Source: Anaerolineae bacterium
Lineage (GTDB): Bacteria > Chloroflexota > Anaerolineae > Aggregatilineales > Phototrophicaceae
Assembly (NCBI GenBank): GCA_013360465.1
Contig: JABWBO010000002.1
Location: forward strand, 62,001 to 126,000
Direction: 5' to 3'
DNA: 64,000 nt
Shown here: piece after piece, positions 9,801 to 17,419 of the stretch
Position numbering within the stretch: the stretch's first letter is position 1
Layout: every line of letters starts with the position of its first letter
Translations under genes and position numbers: made by a program
The notes under the pieces: model-generated
Told to the model about the DNA's origin: nothing
The model's database searches: none
Seen by the model: only the letters and a program-made list of their open reading frames with translations

Positions 9801-10002
9801 GCTGATTCAAGCCCTGCGGAGAACTGACGGGATGTCCTATGCCCTCGTTGTTGGTGCGGCGGGATGTATGGTTGGTTTGTTGGCACATGGTATAGTCGAC
9901 AATAGTATTTTCGTCAACGACCTGTCGTACGTATTCGTACTTCTGGTTGGGATGATTTCGAACTTACGCGCTGTGAATGCCTCATCTGTACCGGAAGCGT
10001 AA
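6862..10002 (+). CDS. fusion: glycoside-hydrolase-like domain + O-antigen ligase/polymerase (Wzy/WaaL-like)
   Basis: Protein of 1046 residues in two parts. Residues ~40-370, after a signal-anchor-like N-terminus, resemble a clan-A glycosidase barrel (GH39/GH5 style), with YQIWDEPN carrying the acid/base Glu170. The expected nucleophile motif TEFGW reads SNFGW, with Asn at 291. A beta-rich linker leads to residues ~520-1035, which hold about a dozen membrane helices and the O-antigen-ligase signature ITDHPITGLGLDQF...SHPHNFLLDIWLRLG. The likely role is polymerising or transferring surface glycan, with the N-terminal part outside the membrane as a binding module. The start overlaps the previous stop (ATGA), so translation is probably coupled. 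Confidence 0.8.
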   Translation: MKRAGAIALASLFVLLGGLTTFGSTIRVRSEMLRGVVDATRSGPLPLRMPRLGVNADLTIYGRDLLLQQIGQMQAMHVRWIRQFFRWDVVAREDGGLDWSAYDTLIETLDTFHDIELIAVLFGAPSWEGDPRATSTATAPPASPEAFSVFAGEFAARYGDVIDVYQIWDEPNLGAAWGGLSPQPADYLALLDAAYRSIHSADPDAAVVAAALAPTTEQTEDNLSDWAYLEALYHLGGASSFDAAAGKPYGFSYAPEDRVVHQDRLNFSRVIGLREIMEAHGDAGKPLWLSNFGWNTLPQSWQGDPSIWGQVTAEQQIDYTVQAIQRIDQEWAWAGGAILQLWEPDAPCDDPEWGFALKECGDTSKQTSLYHALAERSQSDIAAKPGLHSPLTPYTVYRGVWTFSPLGADIGWIHDSRLTFTFEGRDIALLLREDDYVAFLHAWIDGMPANALPRDSEGRAFVNLTSSTRSPETNLVLLATNLSDGPHSLEIVADGGWDRWALAGFAVGAGDQGAPYDQQIGVALLTTLIGALGFTLGIAQLGFSKITHCFSHRIPALQTTQRTLISFISSLGVTIGMLLTFGDGVPSILRREPAQITLAILTAGIVYLQPHVILLAVSLLLLSILLYQQPQVGLLLTLFYAPLFLFPVELYQFAFPMSELVILLTTTLTALRVFVQWSKARRSPSMAGTSKVRLNALDAALVVWLALALISVSWAAYPTRAMTDLRVIFVEPLLFYALFRVYGRERRFLQVAAIVLVTAGIVVAGIGLFLYVGGQAVITAEGGVQRMASVYGSPNNAALFLGRCIPFALSFALITDRRRNRLAAGFALALMLAALILTQSAGALLLGLPASTILVILLMMGRRGWLVIGGIGMLGVTAFSVALNSARFQRLLDFTQGTNFFRLRVWESAVNMITDHPITGLGLDQFLYAYRNRYLQPDAWQEPNLSHPHNFLLDIWLRLGIAGPLVFLVLQAVYWRSAVRLIQALRRTDGMSYALVVGAAGCMVGLLAHGIVDNSIFVNDLSYVFVLLVGMISNLRAVNASSVPEA

Positions 10003-10096
10003 TGCCATGAAGCGAATATCCAGGATCTAAGCTCCCGTCTTTGTCGACAATCTGGTAAACTCCACGTGTCATCTATGGGCACCATCAGGAGGCGCT

Positions 10097-11041
10097 GTGC
10101 GTGTCTTGATCACTGGTGGAGCGGGCTTCATTGGCTCCCACCTTACCGACCGATTCCTGAGAGAAAACCACTGCGTCATTGGCGTCGATAACCTGATCAC
10201 TGGCAATACTCGTAACATTGCCCATCTGGTGGGTCACGAGAAATATACTTTTGTACGACAGGATGTGACGCACTATCTTTACTTCGACAAGCAGATTGAC
10301 GCGGTCCTGCATTTTGCCTCACCAGCAAGCCCCGTCGATTACCTCAAATACCCAATACAGACACTCAAGGTGGGAGCGCTTGGGACTCATAACGCCCTGG
10401 GGCTGGCGATGGCGAAAGGCGCGCGCTTTCTTCTCGCCTCAACATCCGAAGTCTATGGTGATCCTCTCCAGCACCCTCAGCGCGAAGACTATGCCGGCAA
10501 TGTAGACCCCATTGGTCCGCGTGGGGTCTACGATGAAGCCAAACGTTACGCTGAAGCGTTGACGATGGCATATCATCGGCAGCATGGTCTCGATACGCGT
10601 ATCGTTCGCATTTTCAACACCTACGGTCCTCGTATGCGTCTTGATGATGGACGTGTCGTACCGAATCTCATCGGGCAGGCGCTGCGCGGAGAACCGCTTA
10701 CCGTATACGGTGATGGCAGGCAAACGCGGAGCTTCCAGTACATCAGCGATCTGGTTGAAGGCGTATATCGCCTGCTGATGAGCGACTTCAGCGAACCGGT
10801 CAATATTGGCACTACGGAAGAGATGTCCATCCTGGATTTTGCGCAGCATGTCTCCGTGCTAACCGGAAGCGGCGCAGGAATCGTGCTGAAGGCGGATGAT
10901 CGCGTTGTGGGCGATCCACAGACCCGACGTCCAGATATTTCGCGTGCGAAGGCAGTACTGAATTGGTCGCCACAGGTTACACTGAGCGAGGGTCTGCCGC
11001 CTACAGTAGAGTACTTCCGTCAAATTCTCACATCGAGTTGA
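10097..11041 (+). CDS. NAD-dependent epimerase/dehydratase, UDP-glucuronate decarboxylase-like
   Basis: Extended short-chain dehydrogenase of 314 residues that makes an activated sugar for the polysaccharide cluster. Gly-rich GGAGFIGS (7-14) binds NAD. The catalytic YxxxK is Tyr145/Lys149, with Ser117-Glu118 in TSEVYGDP. The substrate-loop motifs NTYGPRM and GDGRQTRSF are those of UDP-glucuronate decarboxylase (UDP-xylose synthase). A related dTDP-glucose dehydratase or epimerase activity cannot be excluded. It starts at GTG 10097 after a strong AGGAGG site. The stop TGA overlaps the ATG of the next gene by one base. Confidence 0.85.
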   Translation: MRVLITGGAGFIGSHLTDRFLRENHCVIGVDNLITGNTRNIAHLVGHEKYTFVRQDVTHYLYFDKQIDAVLHFASPASPVDYLKYPIQTLKVGALGTHNALGLAMAKGARFLLASTSEVYGDPLQHPQREDYAGNVDPIGPRGVYDEAKRYAEALTMAYHRQHGLDTRIVRIFNTYGPRMRLDDGRVVPNLIGQALRGEPLTVYGDGRQTRSFQYISDLVEGVYRLLMSDFSEPVNIGTTEEMSILDFAQHVSVLTGSGAGIVLKADDRVVGDPQTRRPDISRAKAVLNWSPQVTLSEGLPPTVEYFRQILTSS

Positions 11042-12498
11042 TGATGGCGCAGCGGAGAGCGATCTGGGTCTTCCTCGCCCTTGGCGCTGGCGTCGCTCTC
11101 TCGTATGCAGAACTACCTGCTTTGCTGATAGTCGTGACTCTGGCGGTTATCACCGTGGGCTGCTTGACAACGCCGTTAGTTCCATTTGCGGTGATGTTGT
11201 TGATTTCCCCGCTTCGCGCATTAATCTTGACGGAGTCACCGGACGCCCTGCCCTTCGATGTTGGACAAATGCTCTTCGTGTCGTTCGTGATCTCCTGGTT
11301 CCTGCATCTTCTCATCCACAAGCGGAGCTTGAGAGGGGTATTGCGCCGATCACCGGTCCTGGCAGCGGTCGGACTATTCCTTATCGGTGCTGGTGGCAGT
11401 GCATTCGCCGCGATTTCGCTGCATGCCTGGATGACCGAATGGCTCAAATGGTTTCAGATCGCTGGTATCACAATCATTGTGGTCGATATCGTAAGAACCG
11501 AAAGTGCGGCTTGGCTGGCATTTGCGGTCGTCGCAGCGGCGCTGGCGAATGCTGGGGTTGGCATTTACGAGTACTTTGGGGGCAGCGGCGCCCTACATCT
11601 TCTCATTAACGAGCAGAACTTTCGTGCCTTCGGGACATTCGGGCAGCCCAATCCCTTTGGTGGATTCATGGGCATGGCGGCGCCGATAGCGATTGCGATG
11701 ACCGGTTTCTCCGCGTATCGGCTCTGGCAGCGGCGTGCCTTTCATGACGAACTGGTGTGGCGCACGGCAGCAGTTGCATTTTATTGTCTGGCAGCGGCGA
11801 CGATTACCTTCGCGTTATTTGCTTCCTGGAGTCGGGGCGCATGGCTGGCATTTGCTGTCTCTCTGAGTGTGGCAGCTATTGCCCTCCCCCACCGCCTGAC
11901 ACGTGCGGGTATCATGCTTGTGTTGGGGCTGACAGTCTTGGGTTTCATCTCCGCTGGGGGATTCCTACCGACTTCCATCATGGCGCGTATCAGCAGCGTC
12001 ACAAACGAGTTTTCCGCCGCAAGTGATGTTCGTGGCGTTGACGTTACACCGGAGAATTACGCCAACCTTGAGCGGTTAGCACACTGGCAAGCCGCGGTAA
12101 GTATGGCGACAGTAAACCCTTGGCTGGGCATCGGGTTTGGTAACTACGAGATCGCTTACTTGGACTATTCTCTGCTTTTCTGGGACATGCCGCTGGGGCA
12201 CGCACACAATTACTACTTGAATGTTCTGGGAGAGACTGGCATGATCGGCGCAATAACATATGTTATTATGTTTTGCACGGTTGCGATCTGCGCCTGGCGG
12301 TTACGCCGGCATCCAGATTCTGCGTTTCGACTGATTGGAATTGGGACGTTGTGTTCTTGGGTGTACTTAGCGGTTCACAGCCTGACCGATAATCTCTATG
12401 TCAACGCTCTTTTTCTCCATATCGGTACTATCATTGCGCTAGTTGCAGTACTCTACGATGATCTGTTTGCACGACGAAAATGGCTGAGGAACGCATGA
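11041..12498 (+). CDS. O-antigen ligase family membrane protein
   Basis: Polytopic membrane protein of 485 residues with about 12 hydrophobic helices. A large extracytoplasmic loop and the signature NPWLGIGFGNYEIAYLDYSL...GHAHNYYLNVLGETG match Wzy/WaaL-type ligases that join glycan units to a lipid carrier or acceptor. The ATG at 11041 shares a base with the previous stop. An in-frame GTG at 10963 would overlap that gene by 79 bases and adds no membrane segment, so it is rejected. This is the second ligase-like protein of the cluster and lacks the glycosidase-like domain of the first. Polymerase versus ligase cannot be separated from sequence. Confidence 0.85.
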   Translation: MMAQRRAIWVFLALGAGVALSYAELPALLIVVTLAVITVGCLTTPLVPFAVMLLISPLRALILTESPDALPFDVGQMLFVSFVISWFLHLLIHKRSLRGVLRRSPVLAAVGLFLIGAGGSAFAAISLHAWMTEWLKWFQIAGITIIVVDIVRTESAAWLAFAVVAAALANAGVGIYEYFGGSGALHLLINEQNFRAFGTFGQPNPFGGFMGMAAPIAIAMTGFSAYRLWQRRAFHDELVWRTAAVAFYCLAAATITFALFASWSRGAWLAFAVSLSVAAIALPHRLTRAGIMLVLGLTVLGFISAGGFLPTSIMARISSVTNEFSAASDVRGVDVTPENYANLERLAHWQAAVSMATVNPWLGIGFGNYEIAYLDYSLLFWDMPLGHAHNYYLNVLGETGMIGAITYVIMFCTVAICAWRLRRHPDSAFRLIGIGTLCSWVYLAVHSLTDNLYVNALFLHIGTIIALVAVLYDDLFARRKWLRNA

Positions 12499-13091
12499 GT
12501 CAGACCACTGGCACCGTCAAAACCCAGGCGGTTTCTATTCGCGATACCATCGACGCTCCCATTGCGGCGTTATCTAGCCGCATCGGCGGCAGCAAATCCA
12601 AAGAAGTTGAGCGCTTCATCAAGTTCGCCATCGTAGGCTCTATCGGCGCAGTCATCGATGCCGGTACGCTGTTCATCCTTCAAGCAACTGTCCTTCCGCC
12701 AACACTCCGTGACCCCGACATGAATGTTGCGGTCGCCCAGACTGTCGCCTTTGTCGCAGCCATTCTGAGCAACTTTACCTGGAATCGCCTCTGGACCTAT
12801 CCGGACTCACGCTCTCGTTCGGTGCGACATCAAATGGCGCTGTTTGTGCTGATCAGCGTGATCGGATGGGTTGGACGCACTATATGGATCACATTTGCGC
12901 ATCAGCCCCTTGGCGAATATTTGATGCCCGCTGTGCTGCCGCTGATACATCTGCTGCGCCCCGGCTATGTTGCTTCGGCAACGGCTGCTGCGAAGCTGGG
13001 CACGATGACTGCATGGCTGGTCGGTGTTGCAGTTGTGATGGTCTGGAACTTTATTGCCAATCGTCTGTGGACATACAACGACATTGAATAG
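12495..13091 (+). CDS. GtrA-family membrane protein
   Basis: Small polytopic protein of 198 residues with four membrane helices. The family motifs FIKFAIVGSIGAVID in helix 1 and two NRLWTY repeats (after helices 2 and 4) mark the GtrA/DPMS family, whose members are thought to move lipid-linked sugars across the membrane or anchor glycosyltransferases. The ATG at 12495 overlaps the preceding stop as ATGA. An in-frame ATG at 12480 is less likely. The stop TAG shares its last base with the GTG of the next gene, so these genes are tightly coupled. Confidence 0.85.
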   Translation: MSQTTGTVKTQAVSIRDTIDAPIAALSSRIGGSKSKEVERFIKFAIVGSIGAVIDAGTLFILQATVLPPTLRDPDMNVAVAQTVAFVAAILSNFTWNRLWTYPDSRSRSVRHQMALFVLISVIGWVGRTIWITFAHQPLGEYLMPAVLPLIHLLRPGYVASATAAAKLGTMTAWLVGVAVVMVWNFIANRLWTYNDIE

Positions 13092-14236
13092 TGTCTGAGG
13101 CACAAGCACCCATTGCCGTTGGCATCGACTATACGCCTGCCCATGAGCAGGGCGGTGGTATTGGGCGCTATGTTCGTGAGTTGACGGCGGCGCTGGCAGA
13201 ATCGCCAGAGGAGTTCAGGTTCAGCTTGTTCGCCGCTGGTGCCGTTGGCTGCGCTTCGCCATTTGCGAACCACCCGCGATTCACATGGCACCCTACCCGC
13301 CTGACACCCCAATGGTGGGCAAGAATATGGCACAGGCTGCGGCTTCCAATCCCGATAGAGGCGATTGTAGGAAACGTCAAACTTTATCATGCAACGGACT
13401 TCGTACTTCCTCCTGTTCAGGCGCGCTCGCTGCTGACCGTTCATGATCTGTCCTTTGTGCGCGTGCCGGCGACAGCCAGCCCACCGCTGAAGAGATACCT
13501 CGACCGAGTAGTTCCACGCTCTGTGCTGCGGGCTGATCATATCCTCGCAGACTCTGCTGCAACAAAAGATGACTTGATAGAACTCTACGGAACCCCGTCA
13601 TCCAAGATTACGGTGCTATACAGCGGCGTCGGAAGTCGGTTTTCGCCTACCAAAGACAGTCATATACGTCGAATGGTGCTGGAGAAGTACCACCTGCCTG
13701 ATCGCCCGTATATCCTTTCGGTGGGTACGGTTCAGCCGCGGAAGAACTATGCGCGTTTGGTCCGTGCCGTTGCCGTCCTACGCGAGCGCGGGATAGATAT
13801 CGATGTCGTCATTGCTGGCGGTCGTGGTTGGCTTGAAGATAGCATTTACCAGGCAGTAGATGAAACCATGATGACCGAGCATGTTCATTTTGCTGGCTTT
13901 GTCGATGATGTGGATCTCCCCGCACTGTATAGCGCGGCGCTTGTGACTGCACTTCCATCGCTTTATGAAGGATTTGGAATCCCTATCTTGGAATCAATGG
14001 CTTGTGGTGTTCCGGTGATCACATCAAATGTCTCGTCGTTACCCGAAGTCGGCGGTGATGCCGCTGTGACCATTTCCCCTACCGATTTGGATTCCATCAT
14101 TGATGGGCTGCAACGAGTGCTTGAGGATCAGTCGCTGCGTGACCAGATGATAGCACGCGGTTTTTCCAGAGCTGCTCAATTCTCCTGGCGATCTGCCGCG
14201 GCGCATCTTCGGCAGGTATATCGGAGTCTTCTCTAG
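13091..14236 (+). CDS. GT4-family glycosyltransferase
   Basis: Retaining GT-B glycosyltransferase of 381 residues, the last gene of the polysaccharide cluster. The N-terminal half holds the acceptor-side Gly-rich loop (EQGGGIGRYVREL). The C-terminal half has ILSVGTVQPRKNY and the nucleotide-sugar EX7E motif in LYEGFGIPILESMACGVPV, followed by SSLPEVGGDAA. These are classic GT4 (mannosyl/glucosyltransferase-like) features. There is no membrane segment, so it is probably cytoplasmic or peripheral. It starts at GTG 13091, overlapping the gtrA-like stop. The donor and acceptor sugars cannot be inferred. Confidence 0.88.
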   Translation: MSEAQAPIAVGIDYTPAHEQGGGIGRYVRELTAALAESPEEFRFSLFAAGAVGCASPFANHPRFTWHPTRLTPQWWARIWHRLRLPIPIEAIVGNVKLYHATDFVLPPVQARSLLTVHDLSFVRVPATASPPLKRYLDRVVPRSVLRADHILADSAATKDDLIELYGTPSSKITVLYSGVGSRFSPTKDSHIRRMVLEKYHLPDRPYILSVGTVQPRKNYARLVRAVAVLRERGIDIDVVIAGGRGWLEDSIYQAVDETMMTEHVHFAGFVDDVDLPALYSAALVTALPSLYEGFGIPILESMACGVPVITSNVSSLPEVGGDAAVTISPTDLDSIIDGLQRVLEDQSLRDQMIARGFSRAAQFSWRSAAAHLRQVYRSLL

Positions 14237-14258
14237 CTGAAGTCTGCGGACTTCCTGA

Positions 14259-14264
14259 TATAAT
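14259..14264 (+). promoter_or_regulatory. putative -10 box (TATAAT)
   Basis: A perfect TATAAT lies 38 bases before the ATG at 14302 and just after the end of the polysaccharide cluster. No good -35 is visible at 16-18 bases, so this is weak support for a new transcription unit beginning here. Confidence 0.3.
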
Positions 14265-14301
14265 GTTTGGTAATCTCTCGCTTTCAGAGGAGTCATCAAA
14301 A

Positions 14302-14697
14302 ATGGCGCGGAAGTTCGCTGTTGACCCCAACAAGCCATTTTTCATCTTCGATACCGCTGGTGATTGGCATGCAACTATGCTGAACTGGTATATCTTTGAT
14401 GCGCGAGGTGATTACATCGGTTTCGTTCGAAACGCGGACTACGACGTATTCACCCGGTCTGGCGAGTGGATCGGCAACCTCTTTCCCGATGGTCGCATCA
14501 TTCGCAATCGTAATGCCGATAGACCGCCGCTCCTGAAGCAGCTTCCCCCAGTGCCATCCAAGCCAAAACTGCCGGCACGTGCCCCTCTCCCCCCTATCAA
14601 TGGCGATCTTGGGTATAGCAGGATCGACGTTCTTGAATGGGACCCTGAGATTTTCAAGCGCCTATCCGATCTCGTCCCCGATGCTGGCGAAGAATGA
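14302..14697 (+). CDS. small conserved-looking protein with repeated D-x-x-G-x-x-I-G motifs
   Basis: Protein of 131 residues without signal peptide or membrane segment. The first ~70 residues repeat a pattern: DTAGDWHAT, DARGDYIGF and TRSGEWIGN, each followed by a short strand. This suggests a small multi-bladed beta fold like the '4-fold beta flower' family seen in other bacteria, though that is recognition by pattern only. A Pro-rich linker (PPVPSKPKLPARAPLPP) and a short acidic tail follow. The ATG at 14302 has GAGGAG 10 bases upstream; an in-frame ATG at 14263 overlaps the TATAAT box and is rejected. It overlaps the thioesterase gene by ATGA. Function unknown. Confidence 0.7.
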   Translation: MARKFAVDPNKPFFIFDTAGDWHATMLNWYIFDARGDYIGFVRNADYDVFTRSGEWIGNLFPDGRIIRNRNADRPPLLKQLPPVPSKPKLPARAPLPPINGDLGYSRIDVLEWDPEIFKRLSDLVPDAGEE

Positions 14698-15176
14698 CGT
14701 CGCCAGCGCATGGTGAAAAACCAATTTCTGCGTCGCGCTGCACGTTGAGCGCCCTTATGGGACCGCAGGAATCTAACACTCATGGTAACGTTCACGGCGG
14801 CGTCATCATGAAAATGGTTGACGAGGCGGGTGCGCTGGCAGCGATGCGCCATGCCAATCGTCTCGTTGTGACCGTAGCTATTGACTCGATGACCTTCATG
14901 GAACCTATCCGGTTGGGTTACCTGGTTGTATGTCGCGCAGAGCTGACGTATGTCGGGCGTACATCAATGGAGGTTCGTGTGGAAGTGACGACTGAAAACC
15001 CGCTGGAAGGCACACCAAAGACGACCAACGTTGCGTATCTCGTGTATGTGGCACTTGGCGATGATGCGCGTCCTGCTCAGGTCCCCAAGCTCGTCTATGA
15101 AACGGCAGAAGAACGTGCCAGCGCTGAGATGGCTCGTCAACGTCAGGAGTACCGCAAACAGCGGCGAGATCTATGA
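14694..15176 (+). CDS. acyl-CoA thioesterase (hotdog fold, YciA-like)
   Basis: Predicted acyl-CoA hydrolase of 160 residues. The hotdog-fold signature is clear: NTHGNVHGGVIMKMVDEAGALAA around residues 28-50, with Asn32, HGG 34-36 and Asp43, then VTVAIDSMTFMEPI, AELTYVGRTSMEV and the NVAYLVYVAL strand. Length and motif order match the YciA/BACH single-domain group, which cleaves medium- to long-chain acyl-CoA. The charged C-terminal tail is probably helical. It starts by ATGA overlap with the previous gene and its own stop overlaps the next start, so it is translated as part of one operon. Confidence 0.88.
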   Translation: MTSPAHGEKPISASRCTLSALMGPQESNTHGNVHGGVIMKMVDEAGALAAMRHANRLVVTVAIDSMTFMEPIRLGYLVVCRAELTYVGRTSMEVRVEVTTENPLEGTPKTTNVAYLVYVALGDDARPAQVPKLVYETAEERASAEMARQRQEYRKQRRDL

Positions 15177-16363
15177 TGGAACCAATCCCTGCCGATGACT
15201 CTGCCGATGATGCAGACAGCAGGCAGCACCACGCCTCTTCGCTCCTGACTATCCTCAGCGACGCAGGCGCCAAGCGAATTCTGAGTGCAGCGGCTCCTGA
15301 TCTGGGACTGTCAGATGCCCAGCCCTACCCTTTTATGGCGATTGTAGGACAGCTTGAGATGCGAATTGCGCTTCTCCTCGCTGTAATCAATCCGGCGATA
15401 GGAGGTGTTCTGCTCGTTGGACCCCGTGGCACCGGGAAAACGACCGCTGTACGAAGCCTTACTGAGCTGCTTCCCGATGTCGAGGTCAGTGATTGCGAGG
15501 AAGGCGTCCTCCCCGAAGAGATGAAGCGCATCAACGCAGCAGTTCTTTATCCAGATTGCTTTGAGAAGCACACGCAGGGCCAGCAGATATCCCACTTTGA
15601 ACCAGTCCGGTTGGTTGAACTGCCGCTCAACGCTCGACTTGAAGATGTTGTCGGCGGCGTCAATGAGCGTATTGCTGTTCAACAGCAGCGAGTGAAGCTG
15701 GAACGCGGCATCCTCTCCAGGGCAGACAACAACCTTTTGTATATCGATGAAGTCAATCTGCTGCGTGACGAAATCATTGATGTCATTCTGGATGCCGCAG
15801 CGCAGGGGAACTTTACCGTTCGACGGGGAGCGATGGCTGGAACATTTCGCTCGCGTTTTGTACTGATTGGCTCCATGAATCCTGAGGAGGGGCGTCTTCG
15901 ACCTCAGATTCTGGATCGTTTTGGACTACGCGTGAACGTCCGCGGGCTGATGGATACTGATGAGCGGCTAGAAGTTTACCGACGCGTGCGCGACTATCGG
16001 CAGAATCCCCCGTTGTTCGTACGTCAGTGGGCACAGGTAACGACAGAGACTCGTGAAGACATCCTGATAGCGCGTGAAATACTCAAACAGACGACTCTGG
16101 ATGATGCTGCTGTAGCTTTGGGGCTTAGGGTTGTTCGAGATCTTGACATTGACTCGCATCGGGCGGAGTACACTCTTTTTGAGGCAGCGCGTGCCTACGC
16201 GGCGATGGATGGACGTGATCTGGCGCAGTCTTTCGATGTTCGTGCGGTTGCCTCTCTAGCATTACGACAGCGCCGCAGCGAATTCATGGTGAACTTTGCA
16301 GAAAGTCAGCGTGAAGAAGATGATCAAATTCGCCGCCGCATCGATAATATTCTATCAGAATAA
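15173..16363 (+). CDS. magnesium-chelatase ATPase subunit I family protein (BchI-like)
   Basis: AAA+ ATPase of 396 residues. Walker A is GPRGTGKT (83-90) and Walker B LLYIDEVNLL. The BchI-specific motifs VELPLNARLEDVVGG, RGAMAGTFRSRFVLIGSMNPEEG and LRPQILDRFGL are all present. In chlorophyll synthesis BchI works with BchD and BchH to insert Mg into protoporphyrin IX; neither partner lies in this window, so it could instead serve a MoxR-like chaperone role. The N-terminal ~50 residues are an extension beyond the core. It starts by overlap with the thioesterase stop (ATGATGG). It alone does not prove phototrophy. Confidence 0.8.
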   Translation: MMEPIPADDSADDADSRQHHASSLLTILSDAGAKRILSAAAPDLGLSDAQPYPFMAIVGQLEMRIALLLAVINPAIGGVLLVGPRGTGKTTAVRSLTELLPDVEVSDCEEGVLPEEMKRINAAVLYPDCFEKHTQGQQISHFEPVRLVELPLNARLEDVVGGVNERIAVQQQRVKLERGILSRADNNLLYIDEVNLLRDEIIDVILDAAAQGNFTVRRGAMAGTFRSRFVLIGSMNPEEGRLRPQILDRFGLRVNVRGLMDTDERLEVYRRVRDYRQNPPLFVRQWAQVTTETREDILIAREILKQTTLDDAAVALGLRVVRDLDIDSHRAEYTLFEAARAYAAMDGRDLAQSFDVRAVASLALRQRRSEFMVNFAESQREEDDQIRRRIDNILSE

Positions 16364-16967
16364 AGACGGCACGAGATTCAAGAGGATCGTGGCTATTGGG
16401 CTTGTTTCTTTGCTGCTGGGGCTGATCATTCCCTGGGTTGTGACTCCTGGCGCTGGCACAACAATGGGCGCTCAGGATCTTGCTGAGTGGATGTCGCTTC
16501 ATCCTGTGGTCCGTGCGGAGTTCCCAGGCATGTTCTCCGCGTTGTCCTTGCGCGCGGCTGTTGTCTGGGTGTCGATCTTTTTGGCGCTCGCCAGGTTTCC
16601 TCTGAAGACGATGCTTGCTGGAAGTTTTCTGCTCAGTATTGCGTCGCTCCCACCGATTGAAATGCTTCAGTATCCACAGGATGCCAACTATTTGCAGCAG
16701 GTTCTTATATCCTTAGCGACGGCGGTTCTGGGACTGGTTGCATTCCGGGTTGTTCGGAAAACCCGCGCATGGGGTGCTGTTTTGACCGTTCTTGCGACTG
16801 CTGGCGCAATGACCGTGCTTTTCGGCGTCTGGCGAGGAGTAGCACTGCTGAACGGTTTTGGACTGCCGGTGAATCTGGGCGGCGGGGCTGTTCTCTATGG
16901 GCTGGGAGCGTTGGTTATGGGGATTTCCCTGTTTCTATCGAACCGAAATGAAAGACAGGACACGTAG
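16320..16967 (+). CDS. hypothetical polytopic membrane protein
   Basis: About 215 residues with six predicted membrane helices, including IVAIGLVSLLLGLIIPWVV, AVVWVSIFLALARF, VLISLATAVLGLVAFRV and a Gly-rich last helix. No conserved family motif is recognised. The start is uncertain: ATG 16320 overlaps the BchI-like gene by 44 bases, TTG 16296 overlaps more, and GTG 16389 would avoid overlap but has a short spacing to its AGAGGA site. It ends close to the convergent acyl carrier protein gene. Role unknown. Confidence 0.6.
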   Translation: MIKFAAASIIFYQNKDGTRFKRIVAIGLVSLLLGLIIPWVVTPGAGTTMGAQDLAEWMSLHPVVRAEFPGMFSALSLRAAVVWVSIFLALARFPLKTMLAGSFLLSIASLPPIEMLQYPQDANYLQQVLISLATAVLGLVAFRVVRKTRAWGAVLTVLATAGAMTVLFGVWRGVALLNGFGLPVNLGGGAVLYGLGALVMGISLFLSNRNERQDT

Positions 16968-17022
16968 CTCTTACGTACCCTGCCCTTCCAAGCTGAACCA
17001 CGACAATATCGCGCAGAGAAGC

Positions 17023-17262
17023 TTAGCTCATGCGTTCATTGATGTAGGTTACTGCTTCTCCAAACGTGGTGATCTTCTGTGCGTCTTCATCACTGATTTC
17101 GCCGCCGAATTCCTCTTCGAAGCGCATGATCAGTTCGACAAGATCGAGCGAGTCGGCTTCGAGATCCTCACGGAAGCGAGCTGGCGGGGTAACCCGCTCT
17201 GGCTCGACACCAAGTAGCTCCACGACGATGCTGCGAACACGCTCTTCGGTACCAGCCGCCAT
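17023..17262 (-). CDS. acpP: acyl carrier protein
   Basis: Small acidic carrier of 79 residues that holds growing acyl chains on a 4'-phosphopantetheine arm in fatty-acid synthesis. The attachment site is Ser38 in [18 protein letters not shown], the classical ACP helix-II motif. The ATG at 17262 has a GGAGG site eight bases upstream, and the frame upstream of it has no ACP-like sequence. The gene stands alone and divergent from the isopentenyl-diphosphate isomerase gene. It could serve another ACP-dependent pathway, since no fab gene is nearby. Confidence 0.9.
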   Translation of the reverse strand: MAAGTEERVRSIVVELLGVEPERVTPPARFREDLEADSLDLVELIMRFEEEFGGEISDEDAQKITTFGEAVTYINERMS

Positions 17263-17326
17263 AATGAAAACCTCCAGTGGCGTATGAGATGGTTGCCGTG
17301 AACTTTCTAGCCTAAAGCAGTTCCAC

Positions 17327-17332
17327 ATTATA
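17327..17332 (-). promoter_or_regulatory. putative -10 box for acpP
   Basis: On the minus strand this reads TATAAT, 65 bases before the acpP start. A poor -35 (CTAGCA) lies 17 bases upstream. It overlaps no gene and faces the divergent isomerase promoter. Confidence 0.4.
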
Positions 17333-17357
17333 CAGAATGTGTGGTTTGCTGCTAGTG

Positions 17358-17387
17358 TTGACAGAACGAGAAAGCCTAGGCTACGAT
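17358..17387 (+). promoter_or_regulatory. sigma-70-type promoter for the isopentenyl-diphosphate isomerase gene
   Basis: Perfect -35 TTGACA at 17358-17363 and -10 TACGAT at 17382-17387 with an 18-base spacer, 33 bases before the ATG at 17420. It marks the likely start of the isoprenoid transcript and argues against the longer frame starting at 17339. Confidence 0.5.
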
Positions 17388-17419
17388 TTCGTATTGTTCT
17401 ATTGAGGAAACACTTGTCG

